Source of the DNA: Bacteroidaceae bacterium
GTDB lineage: Bacteria; Bacteroidota; Bacteroidia; Bacteroidales; Bacteroidaceae
NCBI GenBank assembly: GCA_017427185.1
Contig: JAFRTJ010000056.1
Span: 1 to 64,000 of the forward strand
Length of the DNA: 64,000 nucleotides
Direction of reading: 5' to 3'
The notes under the pieces are model-generated. The model made no database searches. It was not told the origin of the DNA and saw only the letters and a list, made by a program, of their open reading frames with translations. Each line of letters opens with the position of its first letter. Within the stretch, counting starts at the first letter, position 1. A program made the translations under genes and the position numbers. Below are positions 47,118 through 55,673 of this stretch, in pieces.

Positions 47118-48638
47118 ATGAGCGAAAACATATCAAGACGGAGTTTCATTAAAGCAAGTGGAGCCGCCACGTTGGGCATGATGATTGTCCCTAGTACAGT
47201 ACTTGGAAGACGCTTTGGCCACGTGCCACCAAGCGACAAATTGAACATTGCCGGAGTGGGAATCGGTGGAGTAGGGCGTCGCAATCTGCACAATATGGCC
47301 ACAGAGAACATTGTGGCTCTTTGCGATGTGGATTGGAAGTATGCCGAAAAGACATTCAAGGACTATCCTAATGCTCGCAAATTTAAGGATTGGCGTGTGA
47401 TGTTTGATCAGATGGGTAAGGAGATTGATGCCATTCTTGTGGCTACTCCCGACCATACGCATGCTGGTGTGGCAGCCCATGCAATGACGTTGGGCAAGCA
47501 TGTTTATTGCCAGAAGCCTTTGACCCATTCTGTCTACGAGGCGCGATTGCTTGCCAAGTTGGCTAAGAAATACAAGGTGGCAACCCAGATGGGCAATCAG
47601 GGTAATTCCTTCGATTGGTGCCGCCGTATCTCGGAATGGATTTGGTCAGGGGTAATCGGCGAGGTCAAGGAGGTTCATTGCTGGACCGACCGTCCCATCT
47701 GGCCTCAGGGATTGAATCTGCCTACTGAGGAAGTGGCTGTGCCTGACACTTTGGATTGGGATCTATGGTTAGGTCCTGCTGTGAAGCGTCCCTACAATCC
47801 TGTCTATTTGCCTTGGAACTGGCGCGGATGGTATGATTTCGGAACGGGTGCATTGGGTGATATGGCTTGCCATATCATGGATCCTGTCTGCTGGGCGCTC
47901 GATTTGGGTTATCCTACCGATGTCATTGCCAGCTCCACCCTGAGCAACCTCTATTCGGCTCCTTATGCCGAGATGATTACTTATACTTTCCCTGCTCGTG
48001 CTCCAAAGGGGAAAGTGAAGATGCCTGAAGTGAAGGTCACATGGTACGATGGTGGTCTGATGCCTCCTCGTCCTGATGAGTTGGGAGACGGCGAGATGAT
48101 GGGAGACGAGAACGGCGGATTGCTTTTCATTGGTACAAAGGGGAAGATCCTGACCGGCTGTTATGGTATGGAACCAACCTTGCTGCCCAAACAGCGTATG
48201 GAGGGCTGGAAGGAACCGACTCCAACCCTGCGTCGTGTGCCAGGCGGTACTGGCAACATCTGGGACACCAATGCCCACGAGCAGGACTGGATACGTGCCT
48301 GCAAGGAAAGTCCTGAGAATCGCGTCGAGTCTTCTTCTAATTTCCAGTTCTCAGGTCCCTTCACTGAAATGGTCGACTTGGGTGTCATAGCCGTTCGTTT
48401 GGCTGGTCTTTATGGTCTCCATAGGAAACTTCAGTGGGACGGCAAGAACATGCGCTTCACCAATATTTCTGAGAACGATAAGATTAAGATTGTCAACTAC
48501 GATGCATTCAGCGTGATAGACGGTGATCCACGTTTCGACCGTCGTTTTGCCGATTTCAATGCTCGTGAGATGGCAGAGGAATGGGTTAAGCATACCTACC
48601 ACAATGGTTTCACTTTGCCTGATATGCCGAAAGATTAA
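47118..48638 (+). CDS. Tat-exported Gfo/Idh/MocA-family oxidoreductase
   Basis: A 506-residue protein that begins with a twin-arginine signal (ISRRSFIKASGAATLGMM). The Rossmann domain has GVGIGGVGRRN (dinucleotide binding), VALCDVDWKYA, ILVATPDHTHA and the CQKPLTH motif equivalent to the family EKP. The C-terminal half (LDWDLWLGPAVKRPYNP, WNWRGWYDFGTGALGDM, CHIMDPVCWAL) belongs to the C2-type domain of exported members in Bacteroidetes and Planctomycetes. Such proteins usually carry tightly bound NAD and oxidise a sugar hydroxyl. It does not have the GH109 arrangement as far as I can judge. It is followed after 31 bases by an exported TIM-barrel protein, so both are likely to act on one sugar outside the cytoplasm. 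Confidence 0.88.
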   Translation: MSENISRRSFIKASGAATLGMMIVPSTVLGRRFGHVPPSDKLNIAGVGIGGVGRRNLHNMATENIVALCDVDWKYAEKTFKDYPNARKFKDWRVMFDQMGKEIDAILVATPDHTHAGVAAHAMTLGKHVYCQKPLTHSVYEARLLAKLAKKYKVATQMGNQGNSFDWCRRISEWIWSGVIGEVKEVHCWTDRPIWPQGLNLPTEEVAVPDTLDWDLWLGPAVKRPYNPVYLPWNWRGWYDFGTGALGDMACHIMDPVCWALDLGYPTDVIASSTLSNLYSAPYAEMITYTFPARAPKGKVKMPEVKVTWYDGGLMPPRPDELGDGEMMGDENGGLLFIGTKGKILTGCYGMEPTLLPKQRMEGWKEPTPTLRRVPGGTGNIWDTNAHEQDWIRACKESPENRVESSSNFQFSGPFTEMVDLGVIAVRLAGLYGLHRKLQWDGKNMRFTNISENDKIKIVNYDAFSVIDGDPRFDRRFADFNAREMAEEWVKHTYHNGFTLPDMPKD

Positions 48639-48669
48639 TATTCCCATAACCTAAAAAGATTTACTGCTT

Positions 48670-49521
48670 ATGTTGAAGAAATTGTTTTTATTGTGCGGTC
48701 TGATGATGTTCGTCGCTACAGGGCTGCAAGCCAAGACGAAAGCCGAGAAGGCTGGATGGAAAATAGCCATGCAGTCCTACACGTTCCACATGTTTTCCGT
48801 CCTGGAAGCATTTGATAAATGTCAGGAACTGGGCATCAAGTACATCGAGATCTATCCTGGCCACAAGTTGGGAGAGGGATATGGAGACCTTTCCTTCGGA
48901 CCCGATCTGGATGCTCAGACGCTGAAGAAAATCCAGCGTGAGGCATCGAGCCGAGGCTTGAAGATTGTAGGTTCAGGCGTCTACGTATCCGACAGCAAGG
49001 AGGATTGGAACCGTTTCTTCCAGATGGCGAAAGCCCTGAGGATGGACTATGTGACCTGCGAGCCGAATCCTGATCTTTGGGACCACGTGGAGGCCCTGTC
49101 GAAGAAATACGGCATCCAGGTGGCTGTCCACAATCATCCGCGCCCTTCCACTTATTGGAATCCGGATGCCCTCCTACAGCATATTCAAGGCAGAGCAAAG
49201 GGAATAGGCAGCTGTGCCGACATCGGCCACTGGAATCGTCAAGGGTTGGATGAGATGGAGTGCCTGCGTAAGTTGGGCAGCCGCCTTATCACTTTCCATT
49301 TCAAGGACATCGCTCCCAAGCGCTCAGGCGAGGCAGAGCAGTCGGATGTCATCTGGGGCACAGGCTGTCTCCAACTGAAGCAGATCCTGACCTATCTGCG
49401 TGACATGAAATGGAAGGGTTATCTGGCAGTGGAATATGAAGCCAACTGGATGAACTCTGTGCCTGATATCCGCAAGTGTCTCCAGTATTTCGACACACTT
49501 TCCTGCGAAGTGCTCCAGTAG
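48670..49521 (+). CDS. Exported sugar phosphate isomerase/epimerase-like TIM-barrel protein
   Basis: A 283-residue protein with signal peptide (LKKLFLLCGLMMFVATGLQA). The barrel is of the xylose-isomerase-like type (KIAMQSYTFHMFSVLEAFDK, GIKYIEIYPGHKLGEG, VAVHNHPRPSTYWNP, GSCADIGHWNRQGLDEM, FHFKDIAPK, LAVEYEAN), with metal-ligand Glu, Asp, His and Glu in EIYP, ADIGHW, TFHFKD and VEYEAN. Exported members paired with Gfo/Idh/MocA oxidoreductases have been linked to keto-sugar glycoside cleavage in Bacteroides; here that is inference from the pairing. Second gene of the cassette. Confidence 0.87.
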   Translation: MLKKLFLLCGLMMFVATGLQAKTKAEKAGWKIAMQSYTFHMFSVLEAFDKCQELGIKYIEIYPGHKLGEGYGDLSFGPDLDAQTLKKIQREASSRGLKIVGSGVYVSDSKEDWNRFFQMAKALRMDYVTCEPNPDLWDHVEALSKKYGIQVAVHNHPRPSTYWNPDALLQHIQGRAKGIGSCADIGHWNRQGLDEMECLRKLGSRLITFHFKDIAPKRSGEAEQSDVIWGTGCLQLKQILTYLRDMKWKGYLAVEYEANWMNSVPDIRKCLQYFDTLSCEVLQ

Positions 49522-49641
49522 GAGAGGCTTCATTCCTTTCCTTTACAAACTTCTCACCATGCTTCTCTTCTCCCATCTCTCAGGGGAAAGGAAGGAGGGG
49601 AGAATGTGAACAGAAAAGGATAACCATAAAAACATGACATA

Positions 49642-50595
49642 ATGAACAGACGAACTTTCCTTGGCGGCTTGGCCGCTATCGGCCTGCAAGGTTCTATGCT
49701 GAACGTCAGCGCCTCTCCTTTGGCCCGCATGATGAGTCCTAAGAGAAAGAAGAAGGTATCTGGCCGTTTCGACGAAGATACGGTCATTCTTATCAGCGAC
49801 ATGCATGTCCTGCCCAATGGGCACACGCCAGGCTATCTGACACGTGTGGTGAACGAGATTCTTGCTATGAGTCCCTTGCCGCGCAACGTCATTGGTTTGG
49901 GCGATTTGGCCAACCTTTATGGACACGTAGAGGACTACGAGTGCGCACGCCAGTTATTTGCTCCTTTAGAGGAGGCTGGCATCAACCTCACGCTGGGGAT
50001 GGGCAATCATGACCGCAGAGAGAACTTCGCCCGTGTGTTCCCTGAGAAGGCTGTAACCACACGTCTCTTCGATCGGATGGTTTTCATTGTCAAGACCCCT
50101 CGCGCTGACTTCATCGTGCTCGACTCCCTTCAGGAATCGCCCGACCTTGGGAAGTGGATAACCCCAGGTGCCATCAGTCAGGAGCAGATGGATTGGTTGC
50201 GCGATACCCTGCGCGGCTATCAGAAGCCTGTCTTCGTTGCCGCCCATCACTCTCTCGATGAGACCAAGGTGTTGCCCCTGCTGCGCGACTGTCCTTCCTG
50301 TTGTGGCTATCTCTTCGGACACGAACACCGTTGGCGTACTGACAGCCCCGTCTTCCAATGGGGTAAGCGTGGCATCCTGCGCACCATGTGCCTGCCTTCT
50401 ACAGGTTATTGGGGTGATATAGGTTACGTCCAACTTCATCTTGACGAGGATCGTGCGGTTGCCACTCTGCATCAGAGCGAGTACTTCTTCAACTATCCCC
50501 TGAAAGAGGGCGAGGAGAGACCTCTTCAATGGGCACTTAACGCACAGGACAACGATGGTTCTCATTGCTCATTCTCCTATCAGCGGCCAGGATAA
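49642..50595 (+). CDS. Tat-exported calcineurin-like phosphoesterase
   Basis: A 317-residue protein with a twin-arginine signal (MNRRTFLGGLAAIGL). Metal-binding motifs of the calcineurin-like family are all present: LISDMHV, GLGDLANLYG, GNHDRR, AAHHSLDE and GHEHRWR. These enzymes hydrolyse phosphomonoesters or diesters with a two-metal centre. It lies 120 bases after the TIM-barrel gene; the spacer contains a nine-base inverted repeat (TTCCTTTCC at 49534-49542 with GGAAAGGAA near 49586) but no terminator, so cotranscription is likely. The substrate is unknown. Confidence 0.88.
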   Translation: MNRRTFLGGLAAIGLQGSMLNVSASPLARMMSPKRKKKVSGRFDEDTVILISDMHVLPNGHTPGYLTRVVNEILAMSPLPRNVIGLGDLANLYGHVEDYECARQLFAPLEEAGINLTLGMGNHDRRENFARVFPEKAVTTRLFDRMVFIVKTPRADFIVLDSLQESPDLGKWITPGAISQEQMDWLRDTLRGYQKPVFVAAHHSLDETKVLPLLRDCPSCCGYLFGHEHRWRTDSPVFQWGKRGILRTMCLPSTGYWGDIGYVQLHLDEDRAVATLHQSEYFFNYPLKEGEERPLQWALNAQDNDGSHCSFSYQRPG

Positions 50596-50690
50596 GACAA
50601 ATTAACATTTTGACGAAGACGAAGAATCGACGAGGCACAAACGTTCCATTGTCCCATTTTGGCGTCAAATGAATTAAGTGGGTTGGCAAG

Positions 50691-50770
50691 AGAGAACGTG
50701 TTGACTCGGTAATTTCAACGTGTTGAGTCTAGACTTTCAACGTGTTGATTTCCTCTTTCTGACACGTTGC
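50691..50770. repeat. Intergenic near-palindrome array C (four copies)
   Basis: Cores AACGTGTTGA (50695-50704), CAACGTGTTGA (50716-50726) and CAACGTGTTGA (50738-50748) have ACGT centres exactly 22 bp apart; a fourth, ACACGTTG (50762-50769), is centred 24 bp on, and reads in the opposite orientation. The first three are reversed relative to arrays A and B. The array lies about 130 bp upstream of the promoter of the YjbQ-family gene and 95 bp after the phosphoesterase stop. The A/B flank (ATGTATGT...CCTAA) is not present. Nothing else was seen in 50596-50898. Confidence 0.8.
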
Positions 50771-50898
50771 ATAGTCTCGAAGAACTGGTTGGCCGCAGAT
50801 GAGAAGCAAATACAAAGGTCCTCTAACTCGCGACGAAGTTCAACGGCGATGTCTATCCTGCCACATCTTATTCTTATTAATGAGATGGATAGAAAGTA

Positions 50899-50928
50899 TT
50901 TGATATTGCTGTTTTTTTTGTAATTTTG
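50899..50928 (+). promoter_or_regulatory. Promoter of the yjbQ-family gene
   Basis: TTTG (50899-50902), 18-base spacer, TAATTTTG (50921-50928). It predicts a leader of about 95 bases to the ATG at 51029. Confidence 0.6.
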
Positions 50929-51028
50929 CCCTCCCAATCAACAAAAATTGAATCTCGTAAAACGACTCTGCCCATCGTGCAAACTTGTCAGACGAGGAAA
51001 CAAAGCCAGGATTTATTCCAACAGAAAG

Positions 51029-51442
51029 ATGATTCAGCAGATAGAGATAACACTTAGTCCAAAGTCGAGAGGCTTTCATTTGGTGACTGGCGAGATAATG
51101 CGCCAGTTGCCTCAATTGCCACAAAGAGGCATCGTCCATATTTTCTGCAAGCATACCAGTTGCGGACTCACTATCAACGAAAATGCTGACCCTGATGTGC
51201 GTTTGGATATGGAAACCGTTTTCAACAGGCTTGTTCCTGAGAACTGCCGTGAGTATGAGCACACCCTGGAGGGAGTCGACGATATGCCCGCCCATGCGAA
51301 GTCAACCCTGAGCGGTGTGAGTCTGACGATACCCATTACAGACGGACACCTGAACATGGGAATCTGGCAGGGCATCTATTTCTGCGAGTTCCGCAATTTT
51401 GGCGGTGCAAGAGGGCTGGTGGTAACGATCATGGGAGAATGA
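51029..51442 (+). CDS. yjbQ: YjbQ family (UPF0047) protein, secondary thiamine-phosphate synthase type
   Basis: A 137-residue protein; the usual length is about 135-140 when the ATG at 51029 is chosen rather than the TTG at 50948. Family motifs: GFHLVTGEI, GIVHIFCKHTSCGLTINENADPDV in part, DMPAHAKSTLSGVSLTIP, GIWQGIYFCEFR, RGLVVTIMGE. The conserved His and Cys residues surround a probable metal site. E. coli YjbQ can replace ThiE weakly, and the physiological role is unproven. Convergent with DUF4954, 21 bases apart. Confidence 0.92.
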   Translation: MIQQIEITLSPKSRGFHLVTGEIMRQLPQLPQRGIVHIFCKHTSCGLTINENADPDVRLDMETVFNRLVPENCREYEHTLEGVDDMPAHAKSTLSGVSLTIPITDGHLNMGIWQGIYFCEFRNFGGARGLVVTIMGE

Positions 51443-51463
51443 TATCAATACATATCCTTCTGC

Positions 51464-53416
51464 TCAGGATAATTTTCTGATCCATTCTTCTCCTAATGCC
51501 GACTTCACTCGTATGTGCTCTTGGATAGCTGTTACAAAGGGATTGCTATCAAATTGCCCTCGAACTTCAGCAAAATCAGCTTCTGCTGTGGAGGTGTTTC
51601 CATCGAATCCGAATCCTGTCTTTGTGCTGAGTGAGAATTCTTTCTGTGCATCCTTGTAAAGCATCTTGTCGAGCCCTACGACAGCCTCTTTCCATCGGCG
51701 TATGATGTCAATGAGCACCTCGTTGTGCTCCAGATCCTGTTCTGTCAGATGATAGAAGCGCAGCAGCAACTTGTAAGCCCATGACCACTCCAAATCGTAG
51801 TAGTGCTGTTGGATGTCGCACAGTCTCTGATTCATTTCTTGCTGGCTGCCGACATGTCGCTGCTCGATGTCATTCATTAGTTGAGTAATGAGCGAGTGGG
51901 GAGTGATGAGACCAGCCAGATCGAGCCAGTCACCTTCGCCCGTATCTGACTCAGGCCGCAGTTGGCGCGTCTTCTCCAGTCTGGAAATGAGGGAATTGCC
52001 GAGGAACTTCTCGATAGCCATGCGATAGAGCTGTATGCCGCGTTCCAGGGCGGAATGGGTGATTTTGGCGCTTTGGTAGGTATAGGTGTCGCTGGTGGCG
52101 CCTGAAAGGGATTTCAGCTGTTCCAGCACGTTCAATCCCTGCACCATCTTGTCGATGGTATAAGGCGAGAGGAGGTTAAAGTTCACCAGATCAAGTTGTC
52201 CATCCTTCGCACGCAGGTCACGTTTTGGCCACTTTTGTGCATCGCGTATGGTGCCTACTGAGCGCAGGTTCACAGCTGGTGCGAGCCACGTTTCGCCCTG
52301 TTTCTCGATGAGATAGGAGAAAGGTAGGGTAGAGGTGTCGGGGTTGGTCGAATGGCGCCCCATCACGAGCGAGAAGGCTCCAATACGGGCAGGCCACAGG
52401 ATGTAGCTGTCTGAGGTTGTCTTGGCTCCGCGCTCCATAGCTCCTTGATGGATGGGCCCCAGTTTATACATGTGATTGCTCTGATTCGAACCTGATCCAG
52501 CATTCATGAACGAGAACATGCCTGCTATGAGCAGGGTGGATTTGTGGTGAGTGACGGTGAATGGGCCAGCGAAGATGGCACACGCTTCACCGTTCTCCTC
52601 CTGACAGTTGCAGAAGAAGAGCGAGTTGCTGGCCGAATAGCCGTGCCCCAGGACGCATGCCTGTCCCACGTAGACCTGGCTGATGGTGGTGCAATCCTCA
52701 ATCTGACTGCCGTCCTGCACGATGAAGTCTTCGGCTATCACCCCATAGCCAATGTGTACGGGTGACTCCTTGCGGCTCATGAGCGAACCATTTTTCAGTT
52801 TGCCAGCACCTTCAATCTTGCTCCAGGGGCCTATGTAAAGATTCTTGATGTACCCTGTGTCCACAATGGTAGAATTGTGGCCAATCCGTCCGCGGCTTGA
52901 TTCGTTGTTGACTGCGATTTCGTCGGCGAATTCCTTGAGTCTATCGATGAGGATAGGTCGATGGCGATACATGGCCTGCATGTAGGCATCCTGCGCAGAG
53001 AGCTGGTTGTGGATGGTCACTTCTCGCCCCCCAGTCTCGTTGAGTACCGACACTTCTACTCCGTTGCCGAATCGCGTGGGGCCATCCACCAGGATGATGT
53101 CGACATTCTCGATGAAACAATCTGACTCAATGTCGTAGTTGGCTATGTAGTTCTTGATGTTCTCTACACAACAGTTGTCGCCGATGGACACGTTGTGCAG
53201 CGTAACGTGGAACAGACCAGAGTGCTTGTGAATGCCTCCAGGCAGGGTAAATGACTTCTGGAACTGTCCTATGCGGCATTCTCCTGAAAAACGCACGTGA
53301 CGCATGTATTTCAAATTCAACTGGGGATGTACGCTGACCATTGACCAGTCCTCGGCTGTGCAGCCCTGTTCTTCCAATTGGGCAACATCGACCTGAGAAA
53401 GATTCCGATATTCCAT
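51464..53416 (-). CDS. DUF4954 family protein with left-handed beta-helix segments
   Basis: About 650 residues, beginning MEYRNLSQVDVAQLEEQG. The centre (about 70-330) contains hexapeptide-like repeats (HVRFSGECRIGQF, VSIGDNCCVENIKNYI, NLYIGPWSKIEGAGKLKNGSL in part, VHIGYGVIAEDFIVQDGS, VYVGQACVLGHG) as in UDP-sugar acyltransferases and nucleotidyltransferases. MFSFMNAGSGSNQSNHMYKLGPIHQG in part is typical of this Bacteroidetes family. The C-terminal third is helical. The function is unknown; a cytoplasmic sugar-related role is inferred only from the fold. The start could also be ATG 53458; the ORF opening at 53533 lies upstream of the -7 box at 53529-53522 and is excluded. Confidence 0.88.
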   Translation of the reverse strand: MEYRNLSQVDVAQLEEQGCTAEDWSMVSVHPQLNLKYMRHVRFSGECRIGQFQKSFTLPGGIHKHSGLFHVTLHNVSIGDNCCVENIKNYIANYDIESDCFIENVDIILVDGPTRFGNGVEVSVLNETGGREVTIHNQLSAQDAYMQAMYRHRPILIDRLKEFADEIAVNNESSRGRIGHNSTIVDTGYIKNLYIGPWSKIEGAGKLKNGSLMSRKESPVHIGYGVIAEDFIVQDGSQIEDCTTISQVYVGQACVLGHGYSASNSLFFCNCQEENGEACAIFAGPFTVTHHKSTLLIAGMFSFMNAGSGSNQSNHMYKLGPIHQGAMERGAKTTSDSYILWPARIGAFSLVMGRHSTNPDTSTLPFSYLIEKQGETWLAPAVNLRSVGTIRDAQKWPKRDLRAKDGQLDLVNFNLLSPYTIDKMVQGLNVLEQLKSLSGATSDTYTYQSAKITHSALERGIQLYRMAIEKFLGNSLISRLEKTRQLRPESDTGEGDWLDLAGLITPHSLITQLMNDIEQRHVGSQQEMNQRLCDIQQHYYDLEWSWAYKLLLRFYHLTEQDLEHNEVLIDIIRRWKEAVVGLDKMLYKDAQKEFSLSTKTGFGFDGNTSTAEADFAEVRGQFDSNPFVTAIQEHIRVKSALGEEWIRKLS

Positions 53417-53521
53417 AATAATCCTGAAAACTTTTTTTCTTGTCTTGTAGTATAGCATAGGTGCCTCTTGCATGGCACCCTTCGCTGTTAATGTTATCCT
53501 TTGTTTGAGTAATCTGGGGTG

Positions 53522-53529
53522 CAAATGTA
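53522..53529 (-). promoter_or_regulatory. -7 box for the DUF4954 gene
   Basis: TACATTTG on the minus strand, about 105 bases before the chosen start. The leader contains a six-base stem (GGTGCC with GGCACC, plus-strand 53460-53479). No clear -33 box. Confidence 0.5.
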
Positions 53530-53616
53530 GCAATAATCTGCCAGAAAAGGGTGATGGAATTTTGATTTTTCAGAAATATTGTGTTATTTTGCCTGAGAAA
53601 AATGCATGAAAGACAA

Positions 53617-54510
53617 ATGAACAGACGGAATTTCATTGCTTCCTCTGCTACAGCATTGGTGGCAAGTGGGCTGAAGGCAAATCCCCTGTCTTCGTATAAT
53701 GAAGATGCAGAAAAGGGGCTCAGGTTGCGGTTTCTGGGGACTGGAGCTGCAGATTGGAACGGCAAGGATGAACGAGGCGAACTTCGTCGACTTTCGAGTG
53801 TATTGCTGGACAACCGCATCCTAATAGACTTTACCAATACTGTGATGGATATGTTACCAGAAGGACGGAAACCAGAAACCATCTTCTATACCCATTCCCA
53901 TGGAGACCACTTCAATGCCGAGGCAGCCTTGACGCTGGGTATCCGCACAGCTTATGTAAGCGAAACATGGTGGAATCAGGCAGAGAAGAGTTTCCATGCT
54001 GCATCGAAAACTCTTGGGAAAGAGATGCCATTGCTGATACCAATCTGCACGGGCCAGCCTATCCCTTTGGGCGACATCACATTCACTCCCTTGCCTGCCA
54101 ATCATGCTACCAGTTATCTGCGCGAGCAAGCTTTGATTTATCTGGTGGAGAAGGGAAACGTTCGGATGCTCTATGCCACTGATACTGGCGGGCTGCCTGC
54201 TGTAGCCGCACGCATGGCTGGTATTGATGCCCATGTGCCAGGGAAGGGTATCACAGCGTTGGTAATGGAAGCCACCATGGGAATTGATTACGAAGAGGAC
54301 TATCGACTGTACACCCACAGCAGCGTTGCATTGGTAAAGAGAACGGTCGATGTATTGATTTCAACCAAGAGATACATTCCACAAGAGAATCAGCCTGTAT
54401 ATCTGACACATATGGCACGAACACTGCATGGAACTCAAGCGGAGTTGGACACTAGTCTGCCTGCTCCACTCAAGGCTGCATACGATGGACTTGAAGTCAT
54501 GCTGAAATAG
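53617..54510 (+). CDS. Exported metallo-beta-lactamase-fold hydrolase
   Basis: A 297-residue protein whose N-terminus MNRRNFIASSATALVASGL looks like a twin-arginine signal. The MBL core has LRLRFLGTGAAD, the zinc motif THSHGDHF, LPANHATS, and LYATDTGGLP with the bridging Asp; the last His is probably in LTHMARTLHGTQ. The layout is like PhnP/RNase Z-type phosphodiesterases (GTGAADWNG, TGGLP). It is therefore a candidate exported phosphodiesterase or lactonase, without a known substrate. ATG 53617 is preferred over ATG 53602 because it puts the RR motif at the N-terminus. Confidence 0.85.
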   Translation: MNRRNFIASSATALVASGLKANPLSSYNEDAEKGLRLRFLGTGAADWNGKDERGELRRLSSVLLDNRILIDFTNTVMDMLPEGRKPETIFYTHSHGDHFNAEAALTLGIRTAYVSETWWNQAEKSFHAASKTLGKEMPLLIPICTGQPIPLGDITFTPLPANHATSYLREQALIYLVEKGNVRMLYATDTGGLPAVAARMAGIDAHVPGKGITALVMEATMGIDYEEDYRLYTHSSVALVKRTVDVLISTKRYIPQENQPVYLTHMARTLHGTQAELDTSLPAPLKAAYDGLEVMLK

Positions 54511-54549
54511 GTGATGCAAAACGTGTACTTTGTAGTAAAAAAGAGGAAT

Positions 54550-55050
54550 TCAATACGTTTCTTTGACGAACCGTAGGAAGTGCTCTAATGCCTGTGTCGT
54601 GGCATGAGCAGTGTTCAGTTCTCTCCCCTCATCATGTGTGAGGCAAATGGAATGAACCTCTTGAGCTGAACCCCATCCAATCCAGATAGTTCCTGAAGGA
54701 ACATCATTCTCTCCCGTTCCAGCGTATCCAGTGGAAGCAATCGCATAGTCTGTTTGGAAGAGGCGGCATGCTCCCTGTACCATCTGTTCCACCACTGGTT
54801 GGCTGACCACATCATACGTGTTGATATCCTCTTGTCGTACATCCAGATAACGAACCTTCAGATGGTCTTGATAGGCTATCAATCCCCCCTGAAAGTAATC
54901 GGAAGCCCCAGGTACCTGAGTCAAAGTGGCAGCAATGCGTCCACTGGTGCAACTCTCGGCGGTGGATAATGTTTTCCCAGTCTCTACCATACGAGTCCGT
55001 ATTTCTTGTGCCAAAAGGAAATTATCGGTCAACTTTTCCATAAAATTCAT
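54550..55050 (-). CDS. pncC: Nicotinamide-nucleotide amidase (CinA C-terminal domain only)
   Basis: A 166-residue protein made only of the CinA C-terminal domain: LSTAESCTSGRIAATLTQVPGASDYFQGG, in part, YDVVSQPVVEQMVQG, and ASTGYAGTGENDVPSGTIWIG, in part. Family members deamidate NMN to nicotinate mononucleotide for pyridine nucleotide recycling. The N-terminal molybdopterin-like domain of full CinA is absent, as in E. coli PncC. The promoter at 55061-55092 leaves only a few bases before ATG 55050, so ATG 55041 may be the true start. Confidence 0.93.
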   Translation of the reverse strand: MNFMEKLTDNFLLAQEIRTRMVETGKTLSTAESCTSGRIAATLTQVPGASDYFQGGLIAYQDHLKVRYLDVRQEDINTYDVVSQPVVEQMVQGACRLFQTDYAIASTGYAGTGENDVPSGTIWIGWGSAQEVHSICLTHDEGRELNTAHATTQALEHFLRFVKETY

Positions 55051-55060
55051 CTTTTTGGTA

Positions 55061-55092
55061 CAAAGTTATGCAAAAACTTTGGATTATATCAA
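55061..55092 (-). promoter_or_regulatory. pncC promoter, overlapping the opposite promoter
   Basis: On the minus strand TTG (55092-55090), 21 bases, TAACTTTG (55068-55061). It shares bases 55078-55092 with the plus-strand promoter of the discoidin-like gene, so the two RNA polymerases cannot bind together. Confidence 0.7.
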
Positions 55093-55109
55093 TCAGAATT
55101 GTAACTTTG
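55078..55109 (+). promoter_or_regulatory. Promoter of the discoidin-like gene
   Basis: TTTG (55078-55081), exactly 20 bases, then TAACTTTG (55102-55109): full consensus. The transcript start falls near 55116, after the ATG at 55112. Confidence 0.75.
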
Positions 55110-55123
55110 CGATGGAAAATAAA

Positions 55124-55654
55124 ATGAGAAAGGACATGAAAGGAATGATGAGAATCTTGATTGCAGGTATGGCAGCGGCAATGGTTTCAACGAGTGCAAT
55201 GGCTCAATCTGAAGAAAAGAAGGCATATACGTTGGAGAAAATACGACTGGTAGAAGGTCCGACCAGTATCGACAAAGAGTCGGCCGAGATGCTGACTGAT
55301 GGACATTTCTACACGAAATGGTGCTACGATAACGCCAGCGACATGCCCTACACGGTGATTGTCTCTACCCAAGAGCCTATCCGTCTGGGGCAGTACGGAC
55401 TGGTAACTGCTGAGGACACATACTACTATCCTGGAAGAAATCCTTTGGATTGGCGCATCTCAGGCAGCAATGACCAGAAGAACTGGACGAAGTTGGATGA
55501 GCGGAAATTCAATTGGACCATGCGTGACGAGAATGAGCAGGAATACACGTTCGAGGTGAAAGGCGCTGCAAGCTTCCGCTATTACAAATTCGAGTTTGTG
55601 AAGGTACAGAAAGAGACTAGAATCCAGCTGGCTGAAATACGCCTGTACAAATAG
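55124..55654 (+). CDS. Small exported F5/8-type-C (discoidin-like) protein
   Basis: About 176 residues. A signal peptide (MMRILIAGMAAAMVSTSAMAQ) follows one of several possible ATGs (55124, 55136, 55145); ATG 55112 lies too close to the -7 box to be translated. The mature part is one beta-sandwich of the F5/8-C/galactose-binding type: DGHFYTKWCYDNASDMPYTV, GLVTAEDTYYYPGRNPLDW, RISGSNDQKNWTKLDE, FRYYKFEFVKVQ, IQLAEIRLY. Such domains bind sugars or cell surfaces and usually accompany an enzyme; here the domain stands alone, next to alpha-galactosidase genes. Confidence 0.85.
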   Translation: MRKDMKGMMRILIAGMAAAMVSTSAMAQSEEKKAYTLEKIRLVEGPTSIDKESAEMLTDGHFYTKWCYDNASDMPYTVIVSTQEPIRLGQYGLVTAEDTYYYPGRNPLDWRISGSNDQKNWTKLDERKFNWTMRDENEQEYTFEVKGAASFRYYKFEFVKVQKETRIQLAEIRLYK

Positions 55655-55673
55655 CCCAATCCAATATCTTTAA

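Noticed and set aside
24172-50770. The three repeat arrays as CRISPR arrays
   Set aside because: Repeats are only about 8-12 bp with 10-14 bp between them, far below CRISPR repeat and spacer lengths, and no cas gene is present.
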